DNA from: Rhodococcus rhodnii
Lineage (GTDB): Bacteria > Actinomycetota > Actinomycetes > Mycobacteriales > Pseudonocardiaceae
DNA length: 64,000 bases
Assembly (NCBI GenBank): GCA_000720375.1
Contig: JOAA01000002.1
Location: forward strand, 310,001-374,000
Direction: 5' to 3'
The position numbers and the translations under genes were made by a program. This document shows positions 27,193 through 35,401 of this stretch, one piece after another (positions within the stretch are counted from its first letter, which is position 1; each line of letters opens with the position of its first letter). Below the pieces are notes generated by a model. That model worked only from the letters and a program-made list of their open reading frames with translations, was not told where the DNA came from and searched no databases.

Positions 27193-27789
27193 CTACCCCT
27201 TGTGCCCGGTCAACGCAGCGATGGCCATGTTACGAAGTAATGCCGCCATTTGTTCGCGATCAAGGTGACGGCTGTGCGGAGTGGAGTTGATCAGGCCGAA
27301 TACCGCGTGTGCCGCCGCCCGCGCGGACGGTTCGTCGACGCCGTCCACAACGTCCTGGATGGCCTGGACCCACACTTCGACGTAGCGGCGCTGCAACGCA
27401 CGCACCCGGCGGCGGTCCGGATCGGTCAGGTTGCCGAGGTTGCGTTCCTGCACGGTGATCAGCGCGGGGTTGTCCAGTGCGAAGTCCACTTGGAAGCGAA
27501 CGAGTTCGGCCAGCAGCTCGGCCGGATCGCGGTGGCGCTGTGCGCGATCCTGCCCGCCATCCAGCAGCACCTCGCTGATGGACGTCAGCATCTCCCCGAG
27601 CATCGCGTCCTTGCTGCGGAAATGCCGGTACAGCGCGGGGCCGGAGATGCCGACCGCGGCACCGATGTCGTCGATGCCGACACCGTGGAATCCGTGTCGT
27701 GCGAACAGTTCCGCCGCTGCGGCGAGGATCTGGTCCCTGCGGCTCAGCGGTGCGGGCGTGGACACCGGTTGTGACGACACGAGAGCCAT
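27193..27789 (-). CDS. TetR family regulator of the adjacent acyl-CoA carboxylase operon
   Basis: 198 residues. The N-terminal helix-turn-helix is typical: RRDQILAAAAELFARHGFHG, then GIDDIGAAVGISGPALYRHF. The ligand domain follows, with no membrane segment. TetR proteins of this type are often encoded beside methylcrotonyl/acyl-CoA carboxylase genes in actinobacteria. Evidence for control: a 16-bp palindrome of the form GTTAG-N6-CTAAC lies 15 bases upstream of its own start, and two near-identical sites precede accD. It therefore probably represses itself and accD-accA-acd, released by an acyl-CoA. A secreted SGNH hydrolase gene lies between regulator and operon. Confidence 0.92.
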   Translation of the reverse strand: MALVSSQPVSTPAPLSRRDQILAAAAELFARHGFHGVGIDDIGAAVGISGPALYRHFRSKDAMLGEMLTSISEVLLDGGQDRAQRHRDPAELLAELVRFQVDFALDNPALITVQERNLGNLTDPDRRRVRALQRRYVEVWVQAIQDVVDGVDEPSARAAAHAVFGLINSTPHSRHLDREQMAALLRNMAIAALTGHKG

Positions 27790-27803
27790 GCTAGCCGGGT
27801 GAC

Positions 27804-27819
27804 GTTAGCGAGTACTAAC
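27804..27819. promoter_or_regulatory. TetR operator, site 1 (autoregulation)
   Basis: GTTAGCGAGTACTAAC, an inverted repeat GTTAG-N6-CTAAC just upstream of the tetR start. It shares its arms and most of its core with the two sites at 28991 and 29019, which makes it the likely autoregulatory operator. It lies between the divergent tetR and SGNH genes and might affect both. Confidence 0.75.
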
Positions 27820-27941
27820 ACCCGACGGATACATACGGTCGGGTTAACAATTCACCAGTTTCTTCCTTAACGGGACTACCTGCGCTGATGATGAGAAGTC
27901 CCATCCCTGCCAACGAGGGACTGTTCTTCGCGGAGGGCTCA

Positions 27942-28730
27942 ATGAGGCGACCGTTCCGTGTCCTGTTATGCCTCGCGGCTACCGCCGTGGGCTTGACTGT
28001 CCTGTCGGTGCCTGCCAACGCGGCAGCTGAGAACTATGTGGCACTGGGTGATTCCTACTCATCCGGTGTCGGTACCGGCGGTCCGTACAGCGGTGGTGGC
28101 TGCAAGCGCAGCTCCAACGCCTACCCGCAACTGTGGGCGAACAGCCACTCGCCCAGCTCCTTCACGTTCGCCGCGTGCTCCGGCGCGACCACGTCGGACG
28201 TGCTGAACAACCAGGTCGGCTCCCTGTCGGCGAGCACGTCACTGGTGACCATCTCGATCGGCGGCAACGACGCCGGCTTCGTCGACGTGATCACCACCTG
28301 CACCCTTGGCAGTGACTCGACGTGCGTCAACCGGGTCGAACAAGGCAAGACGTTCGCCCGCAACACACTGCCGGCCCGATTGGACAACACGTACAACACG
28401 ATCAAGCAGCGGGCGCCGTCCGCGCGCGTGATCGTGTTCGGCTATCCGAGGTTCTACAAGGTGCCCGGGTCCTGCAACGTCGGGATGTCGGACACCAAGC
28501 GCTCGGCGATCAACAGCGGCGCGGACGTGCTCGCCCAGGTGACCGCGCAGCGCGCGGCCGCGGCCGGCTTCACGTTCGTCGACATCCGCAACGCGTGGAC
28601 GGGGCATGAGATCTGTTCGAGCGACTGGTGGCTCAACAGCCTCACGTGGCCGGTCGACGAGTCCTACCACCCCAACCGCAACGGCCAGTCCCGTGGCTAC
28701 ATGCCCGCGCTCAACGCGGTGACCGGCTGA
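27942..28730 (+). CDS. Secreted SGNH/GDSL hydrolase
   Basis: 262 residues from the ATG at 27942, with a GGAGGG site 5 bases upstream; an in-frame start at 27888 has no such site. A Sec signal peptide (MRRPFRVLLCLAATAVGLTVLSVPANA) gives an exported enzyme. SGNH blocks: YVALGDSYSSGVG (Ser), CSGATTSDVL (Gly), ISIGGNDAGF (Asn), and DESYHPNRNG (Asp and His near the C-terminus). Six or more Cys are placed as in the secreted streptomycete lipases of this family, which form three disulfides. Role: hydrolysis of acyl esters outside the cell. It sits between a TetR gene and its presumed target operon and may feed it acyl groups. Confidence 0.92.
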   Translation: MRRPFRVLLCLAATAVGLTVLSVPANAAAENYVALGDSYSSGVGTGGPYSGGGCKRSSNAYPQLWANSHSPSSFTFAACSGATTSDVLNNQVGSLSASTSLVTISIGGNDAGFVDVITTCTLGSDSTCVNRVEQGKTFARNTLPARLDNTYNTIKQRAPSARVIVFGYPRFYKVPGSCNVGMSDTKRSAINSGADVLAQVTAQRAAAAGFTFVDIRNAWTGHEICSSDWWLNSLTWPVDESYHPNRNGQSRGYMPALNAVTG

Positions 28731-28740
28731 CGGCGCCCTC

Positions 28741-28973
28741 GTGAGTGGTTTGTCCCACTCATGGGTATAGCTGTATGCCGAACTAACCACTCACGACAAA
28801 CGAGAGCCAGCCCGGCTGCGAAGCGTGTCGTGAGTGGTTAGTTCTCTACCGGGACAAACCACTCACGAGGCCCACGCTGGAAGCAACTCGCGAGGTCTAC
28901 CGGGACAAACCACTTACGAGACCCACGCTGGAAGCAACTCGCGAGGTCAACCGGGACGAACCACTCACGAGGC
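28741..28973. repeat. AACCACTCAC / GTGAGTGGTT repeats with a 51-nt tandem
   Basis: The 314-base gap after the SGNH gene has no coding frame. GTGAGTGGTT (28741-28750) faces AACCACTCAC (28785-28794), giving a hairpin 10 bases after the stop that may be the terminator. GTGAGTGGTT recurs at 28830 and AACCACTCAC at 28857. A 51-base unit starting CTACCGGGACAAACCACTCA occupies 28846-28896, repeats with few changes at 28897-28947, and a partial third copy runs to 28973. The accD operators follow immediately. Confidence 0.8.
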
Positions 28974-28990
28974 GTCCCCTGGACGGGCGC

Positions 28991-29034
28991 GTTAGTCAGC
29001 GCTAACATTGGGTCGGGAGTTAACGCTGACTAAC
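28991..29034. promoter_or_regulatory. Twin TetR operators (sites 2 and 3) in front of accD
   Basis: Site 2 is GTTAGTCAGCGCTAAC (28991-29006); site 3 is GTTAACGCTGACTAAC (29019-29034). Each is a GTTAR-N6-CTAAC palindrome, and the two are near-exact reverse complements of each other with 12 bases between them. Site 3 ends 10 bases before the accD ATG, covering the ribosome-site region. They match site 1 in front of tetR. Confidence 0.8.
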
Positions 29035-29044
29035 AGGGAGCGAG

Positions 29045-30658
29045 ATGGACGCGCCCGTGCTGCGCAGCCAGGCGGACCCGTCGGATCCGGCCTACCAGCG
29101 CTACGTCAAAGAGCACACCGAGCTCGTCGATGACCTGCGGGAACGCCTCGCCAAGGCGCGCGAGGGCGGCCCGGAGAAGGCGCGCAAGCGGCACGTCGAG
29201 CGCGGCAAACTGCTGCCCCGCGACCGGGTGGACTCGCTGCTCGACCCCGGTTCCCCGTTCCTTGAGCTGTCCCCGTTGGCTGCCAATGGGATGTACGCCG
29301 ACGAGGCGCCCGCCGCCGGGATCATCACCGGCGTCGGCCGGGTGTCCGGCCGCGAGTGCGTCATCGTCGCCAACGACGCCACGGTCAAGGGCGGCACGTA
29401 CTACCCGGTGACCGTGAAGAAGCACCTGCGCGCCCAGGAAGTCGCGCTGCACAACAACCTTCCGTGCGTGTACCTGGTCGACTCGGGTGGCGCGTTCCTG
29501 CCGAAGCAGGACGAGGTCTTCCCGGACCGGGAGCACTTCGGCCGGATCTTCTTCAACCAGGCGACCATGTCGGCGCGGGGCATCCCGCAGATCGCCGCCG
29601 TGCTGGGGTCCTGCACCGCCGGTGGTGCGTACGTCCCGGCGATGAGTGACGAGGCCGTGATCGTGCGTGACCAGGGCACGATCTTCCTCGGTGGGCCGCC
29701 GTTGGTGAAGGCCGCGACCGGCGAAGTCGTCACGGCCGAGGAACTCGGCGGCGGTGATGTGCACTCGCGCGTCTCCGGCGTGACCGACCATCTGGCCGAG
29801 GACGACGCGCACGCGTTGCGGATCGTCCGGTCGATCGTGTCCACAGTAGGGCCGCGTGTTCCCAAACCTTGGGACGTCGCGCCGGTCGAAGAGCCGGTCG
29901 TGGATCCGTCCGGGTTGTACGGTGTCGTGCCGACCGACTCCCGGACTCCTTATGACGTCAGGGAAGTCATCGCGCGAGTGGTCGACGGCAGCCGGTTCCG
30001 TGAGTTCAAACGGGAGTACGGCACGACGTTGGTCACCGGGTTCGCCCGGATCCACGGCCACCCGGTCGGGATCATCGCCAACAACGGCGTCCTGTTCGGT
30101 GAGTCGGCGTTGAAGGGCGCGCACTTCATCGAACTGTGCGACAAACGCCGGATTCCGTTGGTGTTCCTGCAGAACATCACCGGGTTCATGGTCGGCAAGG
30201 ACTATGAGGCCGGCGGGATCGCCAAGCACGGCGCCAAGATGGTCACCGCGGTGGCGTGCGCGCGGGTGCCGAAGTTCACCGTGGTGATCGGCGGATCCTT
30301 TGGCGCGGGCAACTATTCGATGTGCGGCCGCGCGTATTCGCCGCGATTCCTGTGGATGTGGCCCAACGCCCGGATCTCCGTGATGGGCGGCGAGCAGGCC
30401 GCGTCGGTGCTCGCGACCGTCCGGCGCGACCAGATCGAGGCCGGCGGCGGCGAATGGTCAGCCACGGACGAGGAAGCGTTCAAGGACCCGATCCGCCAGC
30501 AGTACGAGGACCAGGGCAACCCGTACTACTCGACCGCGCGGCTGTGGGACGACGGCGTGATCGACCCCGCCGACACCAGGACCGTGCTCGGCCTGGCGCT
30601 GTCGGTGGCCGCGAACGCGGAACTCGAAGAAGTCGGCTACGGCGTTTTCCGGATGTGA
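29045..30658 (+). CDS. accD: Acyl-CoA carboxylase beta subunit, methylcrotonyl-CoA carboxylase type
   Basis: 537 residues. Carboxyltransferase halves are clear: N-terminal [20 protein letters not shown] and the oxyanion-forming [23 protein letters not shown] region, then the C-terminal biotin-side [20 protein letters not shown] and [20 protein letters not shown]. The QNITGFMVG motif and [17 protein letters not shown] are typical of 3-methylcrotonyl-CoA carboxylase beta (mycobacterial AccD1). Reaction: transfer of carboxyl from biotin to 3-methylcrotonyl-CoA in leucine degradation. First gene of an operon with accA (4-base gap) and acd. Two TetR operators lie directly upstream. Confidence 0.94.
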   Translation: MDAPVLRSQADPSDPAYQRYVKEHTELVDDLRERLAKAREGGPEKARKRHVERGKLLPRDRVDSLLDPGSPFLELSPLAANGMYADEAPAAGIITGVGRVSGRECVIVANDATVKGGTYYPVTVKKHLRAQEVALHNNLPCVYLVDSGGAFLPKQDEVFPDREHFGRIFFNQATMSARGIPQIAAVLGSCTAGGAYVPAMSDEAVIVRDQGTIFLGGPPLVKAATGEVVTAEELGGGDVHSRVSGVTDHLAEDDAHALRIVRSIVSTVGPRVPKPWDVAPVEEPVVDPSGLYGVVPTDSRTPYDVREVIARVVDGSRFREFKREYGTTLVTGFARIHGHPVGIIANNGVLFGESALKGAHFIELCDKRRIPLVFLQNITGFMVGKDYEAGGIAKHGAKMVTAVACARVPKFTVVIGGSFGAGNYSMCGRAYSPRFLWMWPNARISVMGGEQAASVLATVRRDQIEAGGGEWSATDEEAFKDPIRQQYEDQGNPYYSTARLWDDGVIDPADTRTVLGLALSVAANAELEEVGYGVFRM

Positions 30659-30662
30659 TGCG

Positions 30663-32612
30663 ATGTTCCAGCGAGTCCTGATCGCCAACCGCGGCGAGAT
30701 CGCCGTCCGGATCACCCGGACCCTCGCCCGGATGGGCGTGCGCTCGATCGCGGTCTACAGCGACGCGGACGCCGACGCGCGGCACGTGCTCGAAGCCGAC
30801 ACAGCTGTCCGGATCGGACCGGCGGCAGCGCGCGACAGCTACCTGTCGATCCCGCGGATCATCGAGGCCGCGTTGTCGACCGGTGCCGAGGCGATCCACC
30901 CCGGTTACGGCTTTCTGGCGGAGAATGTCGACTTCGCGCGGGCTTGTGCGGACGCCGGGCTGGTGTTCGTCGGCCCGCCGGTCGCCGCGATCGAGGCGAT
31001 GGGCGACAAGATCCGGGCCAAGCAAACCGTGATGGCCGCCGGAGTCCCCGTTGTTCCAGGGCGGACTGAGCCGGGGATGACCGACGAGGATTTGGTTTCG
31101 GCCGCCTCGGAGATCGGTTTTCCCGTGCTGTTGAAACCTTCCGCCGGTGGTGGCGGAAAGGGCATGCGTCTGGTCACCGATTCTTCGGACCTCGCGCCGG
31201 CGATTGAGTCCGCGCGTCGTGAAGCTCTTGGTTCTTTCGGTGACGACACGCTGTTGATCGAGCGTTTCGTGCAGCGGCCAAGGCACATCGAGATCCAGGT
31301 GCTCGCGGATACGTATGGCAACGTTATTCACCTGGGTGAGCGTGAATGCAGTTTGCAGCGTAGGCACCAGAAGATCATCGAAGAGGCGCCTTCGCCTTTG
31401 CTCACGCCGGAAATGCGTGCTCGCATGGGCGCTTCCGCGGTTGATGCGGCTCGTGCCGTTGGATATACGGGTGCGGGCACGGTGGAGTGCATTGTTTCCG
31501 CGGACCGGCCGGACGAGTTCTTCTTCATGGAGATGAACACGCGGCTGCAGGTCGAGCACCCGGTGACCGAACTGGTGACCGGCCTGGACCTGGTGGAGTG
31601 GCAGCTTCGGGTGGCCGCCGGTGAACCTCTGACGATGTCTTCCGTGTCGCTGAATGGACACGCGATCGAGGCCCGTATTTACGCCGAGGACCCGGCCCGT
31701 GACTTCCTGCCGACCGGCGGAACGGTGCTGGACGTCGTCGAGCCTGCCGGTGCGCGGGTGGATTCGGGCTTGCGGCCGGGGACCGAGGTCGGCTCGAACT
31801 ACGACCCGATGCTGGCGAAGATCATCGTGTCGGACCAGACCCGCGAAGCCGCGCTGACCAAGCTTTCCGCGGCCCTCGCTGACACCGCAGTCCTGGGTGT
31901 CGGCACGAACATCGCCTATCTCCGGGATTTGCTTGCTGACCCGGATGTCGTGGCCGGCCGGCTGGACACACAGCTGGTTTCCCGGCGCTCGGCGTTCACC
32001 CAGTCCACTCCGGACCACGTGTTCGCGGTGGCGGCCATGGACGAATTGCTGACATTGCAACCGGTTGGGCCGGTCGTCGACCCATGGGACATTCCTTCCG
32101 GTTGGCGCGTCGGCGGCGCGGCTGGTTTCTCGGTCCGTTTGGATTCCGGCGACCGCCAGGTGACGGTGTGCGTCCGTGACTCCTCAGTTTCCGTTGATGG
32201 CGGCGCTTTTGTCCCGGCTTCGGCTTCCGTCGACGGTTCCGTGCTGCGTTTGACTTTCGATGGCCGCACGCACAGGTATCGCCGCGCGAAGTCAGGTTCG
32301 GTGCTGTGGCTGGCTTTCGAGGGCTTCACGTGGGCTATCGCCGAGCATTCGTTGCTGGAGGAGTCGGCGGTTTCCGGTGCCGAGGGCGGACCGATCACCA
32401 GCCCGATGCCCGGAACTGTGCTCGTGGTCAAGGCCGCCGTCGGTGACCGAGTCGCGGCCGGAACGCCATTGCTGGTCGTGGAAGCGATGAAAATGGAGCA
32501 CACGATCGCGGCGCCGGTCGACGGAGTGCTCACCGAGCTGCATGTGCAAGCGGGCCAACAGGTCGCGCTGAACCAACCCCTCGCCCTGGTGACCCCAGAG
32601 GAGCAGACATGA
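30663..32612 (+). CDS. accA: Acyl-CoA carboxylase alpha subunit (biotin carboxylase + biotin carrier)
   Basis: 649 residues. The biotin-carboxylase part begins [16 protein letters not shown] and has the ATP-grasp glycine loop [14 protein letters not shown], then [15 protein letters not shown] with the active-site arginine. The middle domain (about 460-570) is the BT-type adapter of the methylcrotonyl-CoA class. The C-terminal carrier has the biotin lysine in EAMKMEHTI at about 613. It forms a complex with the accD product. It begins 4 bases after the accD stop and overlaps acd by four bases (ATGA), so the three are translationally linked. Confidence 0.95.
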   Translation: MFQRVLIANRGEIAVRITRTLARMGVRSIAVYSDADADARHVLEADTAVRIGPAAARDSYLSIPRIIEAALSTGAEAIHPGYGFLAENVDFARACADAGLVFVGPPVAAIEAMGDKIRAKQTVMAAGVPVVPGRTEPGMTDEDLVSAASEIGFPVLLKPSAGGGGKGMRLVTDSSDLAPAIESARREALGSFGDDTLLIERFVQRPRHIEIQVLADTYGNVIHLGERECSLQRRHQKIIEEAPSPLLTPEMRARMGASAVDAARAVGYTGAGTVECIVSADRPDEFFFMEMNTRLQVEHPVTELVTGLDLVEWQLRVAAGEPLTMSSVSLNGHAIEARIYAEDPARDFLPTGGTVLDVVEPAGARVDSGLRPGTEVGSNYDPMLAKIIVSDQTREAALTKLSAALADTAVLGVGTNIAYLRDLLADPDVVAGRLDTQLVSRRSAFTQSTPDHVFAVAAMDELLTLQPVGPVVDPWDIPSGWRVGGAAGFSVRLDSGDRQVTVCVRDSSVSVDGGAFVPASASVDGSVLRLTFDGRTHRYRRAKSGSVLWLAFEGFTWAIAEHSLLEESAVSGAEGGPITSPMPGTVLVVKAAVGDRVAAGTPLLVVEAMKMEHTIAAPVDGVLTELHVQAGQQVALNQPLALVTPEEQT

Positions 32613-33772
32613 TCGACTTCAGGCTCGAGGAAGAGCACGAAGCCCTGCGGAAGACGGTGCAGGAGTTCGCCAGGGAGGAGATCGCGCCGGTCATCGGCGA
32701 CTACTACGAGCGGTGCGAATTCCCGTACGAGATCGTCGCCAAAATGGGTCAGATGGGGTTGTTCGGCCTGCCGTTCCCGGAATCCGTGGGCGGAATGGGC
32801 GGCGACTACTTCACCCTGTGCCTGGCACTGGAAGAACTGGCCCGGGTCGACTCGTCGGTCGCGATCACCCTTGAGGCGGGCGTTTCGCTGGGTGCGATGC
32901 CGATCTACCGTTTCGGAACTCCCGCGCAACAAGAGGAATGGCTGCCGTCGTTGGTCACCGGTGAGGCCTTGGGTGCGTTCGGGTTGACCGAGCCGGGCGG
33001 CGGTTCGGACGCGGGCGCGACCCGCACGACCGCCCGCCGCGACGGTGACACGTGGGTTATCAACGGCACCAAGGCATTCATCACCAACTCGGGTACTGAC
33101 ATCACGCGCCTGGTGACCGTGACCGCGGTGACCGGTGAGCGCGATGGTCGCAAGCAGATCTCGGCGATCATCGTGCCATCCGGAACTCCCGGATTCACGG
33201 TGTCGAAGAAGTACTCCAAGGTCGGCTGGAGTGCGTCGGACACTCGTGAACTCTCTTTCGCCGATTGCGTTGTGCCCGCGTCAAACCTGCTCGGTTCGGA
33301 AGGCCGCGGCTATGCGCAGTTCCTGTCCACGTTGGACGAGGGCCGCGTCGCCATTTCTGCGCTTTCCGTTGGCCTCGCTCAGGGCTGCGTGGACGAATGC
33401 GTGCGGTACGTCGGCGAGCGTGAGGCCTTCGGCCACAAGATCGGGGAATACCAAGCGATCCAGTTCAAGATCGCTGACATGGAAGCCCGCACGCATGTGG
33501 CGCGTCTGGCCTACTATGACGCGGCGTCGAGGATGCTGCGCAACCAGCCTTTCAAGCGCCAGGCGGCGATCGCCAAGCTGGTCTCCTCCGAAGCCGCAAT
33601 GGACAACGCCCGCGACGCCACGCAGATCTTCGGGGGCTACGGCTTCATGAACGAGTTCCCCGTCGGCCGCTTCTACCGTGACGCCAAGATCCTCGAGATC
33701 GGCGAAGGCACCAGCGAAGTCCAGCGCATGCTGATCGCCCGCGACCTCGGCCTCACCCGCCCCTGGCAGTGA
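32609..33772 (+). CDS. Acyl-CoA dehydrogenase (FadE19 / branched-chain type)
   Basis: 387 residues, normal for the family. Visible features: [19 protein letters not shown] (substrate/FAD loop), the [19 protein letters not shown] helix, [20 protein letters not shown], and the C-terminal [20 protein letters not shown] with the catalytic-base glutamate. It starts at an ATG overlapping the accA stop. The accD-accA-fadE order matches mycobacterial accD1-accA1-fadE19, so it probably oxidises isovaleryl-CoA or a related branched acyl-CoA to feed the carboxylase. FAD cofactor, cytoplasmic. Confidence 0.94.
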   Translation: MIDFRLEEEHEALRKTVQEFAREEIAPVIGDYYERCEFPYEIVAKMGQMGLFGLPFPESVGGMGGDYFTLCLALEELARVDSSVAITLEAGVSLGAMPIYRFGTPAQQEEWLPSLVTGEALGAFGLTEPGGGSDAGATRTTARRDGDTWVINGTKAFITNSGTDITRLVTVTAVTGERDGRKQISAIIVPSGTPGFTVSKKYSKVGWSASDTRELSFADCVVPASNLLGSEGRGYAQFLSTLDEGRVAISALSVGLAQGCVDECVRYVGEREAFGHKIGEYQAIQFKIADMEARTHVARLAYYDAASRMLRNQPFKRQAAIAKLVSSEAAMDNARDATQIFGGYGFMNEFPVGRFYRDAKILEIGEGTSEVQRMLIARDLGLTRPWQ

Positions 33773-33834
33773 CCGGGATAGTGGTTGTCGCCGGGGCTTT
33801 GGTGGTGACCGGGTTGGGTGTTGGTGAGCGGTGA

Positions 33835-34002
33835 TTGATCGTCGAGCGGCACCGCAATGCCTCAACCGTGATCACCAGCAACCGGGAACCGGCCGAGATC
33901 CTGACCATGCGATGGACCGCCTGCAACCAGCGGCTATGAACTGATCGTCGAGGGCGAGTCCTACCGGCAGCGGCAGAAGCCACGGATCGGCAAACCAGCC
34001 CA
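33835..34002 (+). pseudogene. Relic of an IS21-family IstB ATPase, C-terminal fragment
   Basis: Three frames read in order give LIVERHRNASTVITSNREP(AEILTM), then AMDRLQPAA, then YELIVEGESYRQRQKPRI, which together are the conserved C-terminal end of IstB-like helper ATPases. About eight codons are missing after the first piece (the usual ADPLLAQS part), and a single base is lost before YELIVEG. The rest of istB and all of istA are absent and no IS ends are recognisable, so this is an old scar. It lies in the 277-base gap after acd. Confidence 0.75.
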
Positions 34003-34049
34003 CTCAGATGAGTGTGCCACCCTCCTCTCCGTCGCCAGCGGACTTACCT

Positions 34050-34694
34050 CTAGCCCAAGTCCGGTACGTAGAACTTCGTGGTGGCCTCGACCGCGGCCGC
34101 GACCTGTTCCGGGTCGCCACCGGCGGCGAGATGAGCCTGGCCCCAGGCCGCGGCGCTGCGCCGGCTGAACTCGCGCCCCTCGGGCGACTTGTCGAACTCG
34201 GCCAGGTTCTCGGCCTCGTCGCCGGCCAGGAGCCGGGCCAGCGCGAGCAGACCCAGGTCCCAGCCGACGCCGCCGGCGCCGGGGCCGTAGGTCGGGAAGT
34301 AGTGCGGGTCGAAGACCGACGCGTGGATCAGTTCGAACTCGGTGTCGCCGGTCGGGCCCGGGGTCAGGCGCACCTCGACCTCGCTCGTGCCGTCCCAGGC
34401 ATCGGCGTCCGGGCCGAAGAGCCAGGACACCTTCAGCAGCCGCGGAGGCTTGCACTGGAGGATCTCGCCGTGCCCCATGCCCTCCAAGTCGTACTTCCCA
34501 CCCAGCCGGAGATCTCCGGTGACTGGTTTCAACCAGCGGCTCAGCCGCTCGGGGCTGGTGATGGCGTCCCAGACGTCCTCGATCTCCGCGTCGTATCGGC
34601 GCCGGAGCTCCACTGTGTACGCCTCGCCGGCCGGCACGCTGCCGGTGCCCATCACCCGGCGCGCGGCGGCCAGCTCGTCCAGTACGTCCTTCAT
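34050..34694 (-). CDS. SRPBCC / AHSA1 family protein
   Basis: 214 residues from the ATG at 34694. The open frame continues to 34838, but its upstream part is the remains of an ArsR gene. The SRPBCC fold is seen in YTVELRRRYDAEIEDVWDAI, SPERLSRWLKPVTGDLRLGG, LKVSWLFGPD and TEFELIHASVFDP. The C-terminal part (about 135-214) is extended and helical. Such proteins bind hydrophobic ligands or act as AHSA1-like cochaperones. They are usually coupled behind an ArsR repressor gene, and here the ATGACATGAAG junction of that pair is still visible, although the repressor gene is broken. Confidence 0.87.
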   Translation of the reverse strand: MKDVLDELAAARRVMGTGSVPAGEAYTVELRRRYDAEIEDVWDAITSPERLSRWLKPVTGDLRLGGKYDLEGMGHGEILQCKPPRLLKVSWLFGPDADAWDGTSEVEVRLTPGPTGDTEFELIHASVFDPHYFPTYGPGAGGVGWDLGLLALARLLAGDEAENLAEFDKSPEGREFSRRSAAAWGQAHLAAGGDPEQVAAAVEATTKFYVPDLG

Positions 34695-34838
34695 GTCATG
34701 TCCTCTCGGTTGGGTGGATCGGTCCTGCCCGGATCGGTGCGGAACCCGGCCGGCTGGGCGCGCCTGTCCTGGTCCAGCTCGGTGCGGTTCCAGAATGCGC
34801 CGGCGCACGGGGTCGCCAAGAACGTCAAACGCGTGCAC
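34691..34838 (-). pseudogene. ArsR-family regulator reduced to its two ends by an internal deletion
   Basis: From a GTG at 34838 the frame reads VHAFDVLGDPVRRRILE, the conserved first residues of ArsR regulators that pair with SRPBCC genes. In another frame the same DNA continues at once with FWNRTELDQDRR...NREDMT and a stop overlapping the SRPBCC start, the expected ArsR C-terminus. The helix-turn-helix between them is gone. The junction lies in TTCTGGA, which both flanks would contain (Ile-Leu-Glu and Phe-Trp-Asn), as expected for a deletion between short repeats. Confidence 0.75.
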
Positions 34839-34957
34839 GACAAGAGAAAGTACCGGCCTTCACTTATATAAGTCAATGCTGTAATTCGGCGGTGTGCAGG
34901 GTTCTCTGAAGATTCCAGGTCGAACTGGGCCGGCCGCTGGGGCCACGACGCCGCGCC

Positions 34958-35123
34958 GCCCGCCTTTGGCAGTGACGAGGTTGATCACCCGCGGCCTCGG
35001 CGGTCGCCCGCCTTTTGGCGGTGACGAGGTTGATCGTCCGGCGGCCTCGGCGGTCGCCCGCCTTTGGCAGTGACGAGGTTGACCGCCAGGCGGCCTCGGT
35101 CTCACCCGCCTTTGGCGGCGACC
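34958..35123 (+). repeat. 48-50-nt tandem repeat, three and a half units
   Basis: Units begin at 34958, 35006, 35056 and 35104 (partial) with GCCCGCCTTTGGCAGTGACG and GCGGCCTCGGCGGTC-like parts. Spacing is 48, 50 and 48 bases. Frames through it on the minus strand give repetitive Thr-Ala-Lys-Gly-Gly peptides and are not considered genes. Between 35124 and 35247 I see no gene or other structure. The whole gap 34839-35401 is non-coding. Confidence 0.8.
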
Positions 35124-35247
35124 ACCGCGGAAGTCCTGCGTCGCGAGCGGCGGTCAAAGTCGCATGTGCTTTGCCCCAACGCCCATCACCCGAGCTGACC
35201 TCACCCTCACTCAGCCCTGGCAACAACAACCACCCCATCGTGTAAAA

Positions 35248-35274
35248 CCGGTGCGAACGGACCGTTCGCACCGG
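35248..35274. terminator. Perfect 12-bp hairpin in the gap before the 66-nt element
   Basis: Arms CCGGTGCGAACG (35248-35259) and CGTTCGCACCGG (35263-35274) around a 3-base loop. It is followed on the plus strand by CTCCCCTCTTG, weakly T-rich. It lies about 130 bases beyond the end of the CFA-like gene and may be the final terminator for that minus-strand run. Confidence 0.6.
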
Positions 35275-35310
35275 CTCCCCTCTTGATTTCGCCCCTCAGA
35301 CCCCCTACCC

Positions 35311-35376
35311 CCGATAGACTGGCCAAGGGCCGTCCCCCCGGGAGTGGTGGGGGATGTTCTGGGGTGGGATTTGGGG
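35311..35376 (+). repeat. 66-nt element, copy B (downstream of the CFA-like gene)
   Basis: It begins CCGATAGACTGGCC on the plus strand and matches copy A (22423-22488) at 61 of 66 positions with no gap. Relative to the neighbouring gene (minus strand, stop at 35402) it has the same sense and nearly the same distance (25 bases) as copy A has to metX. Confidence 0.75.
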
Positions 35377-35401
35377 CTCTTGGGTTGTGGAGATTGTTCG
35401 G

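Noticed and set aside
28741..28973. CRISPR-like array
   Set aside because: The repeats are 51-nt head-to-tail units without unique spacers of constant size, and no cas genes are present.
34873..35271. 132-residue minus-strand frame with repeated Thr-Ala-Lys-Gly motifs
   Set aside because: It is a translation of the 48-50-nt tandem repeat, has no ribosome site and no independent family signal.
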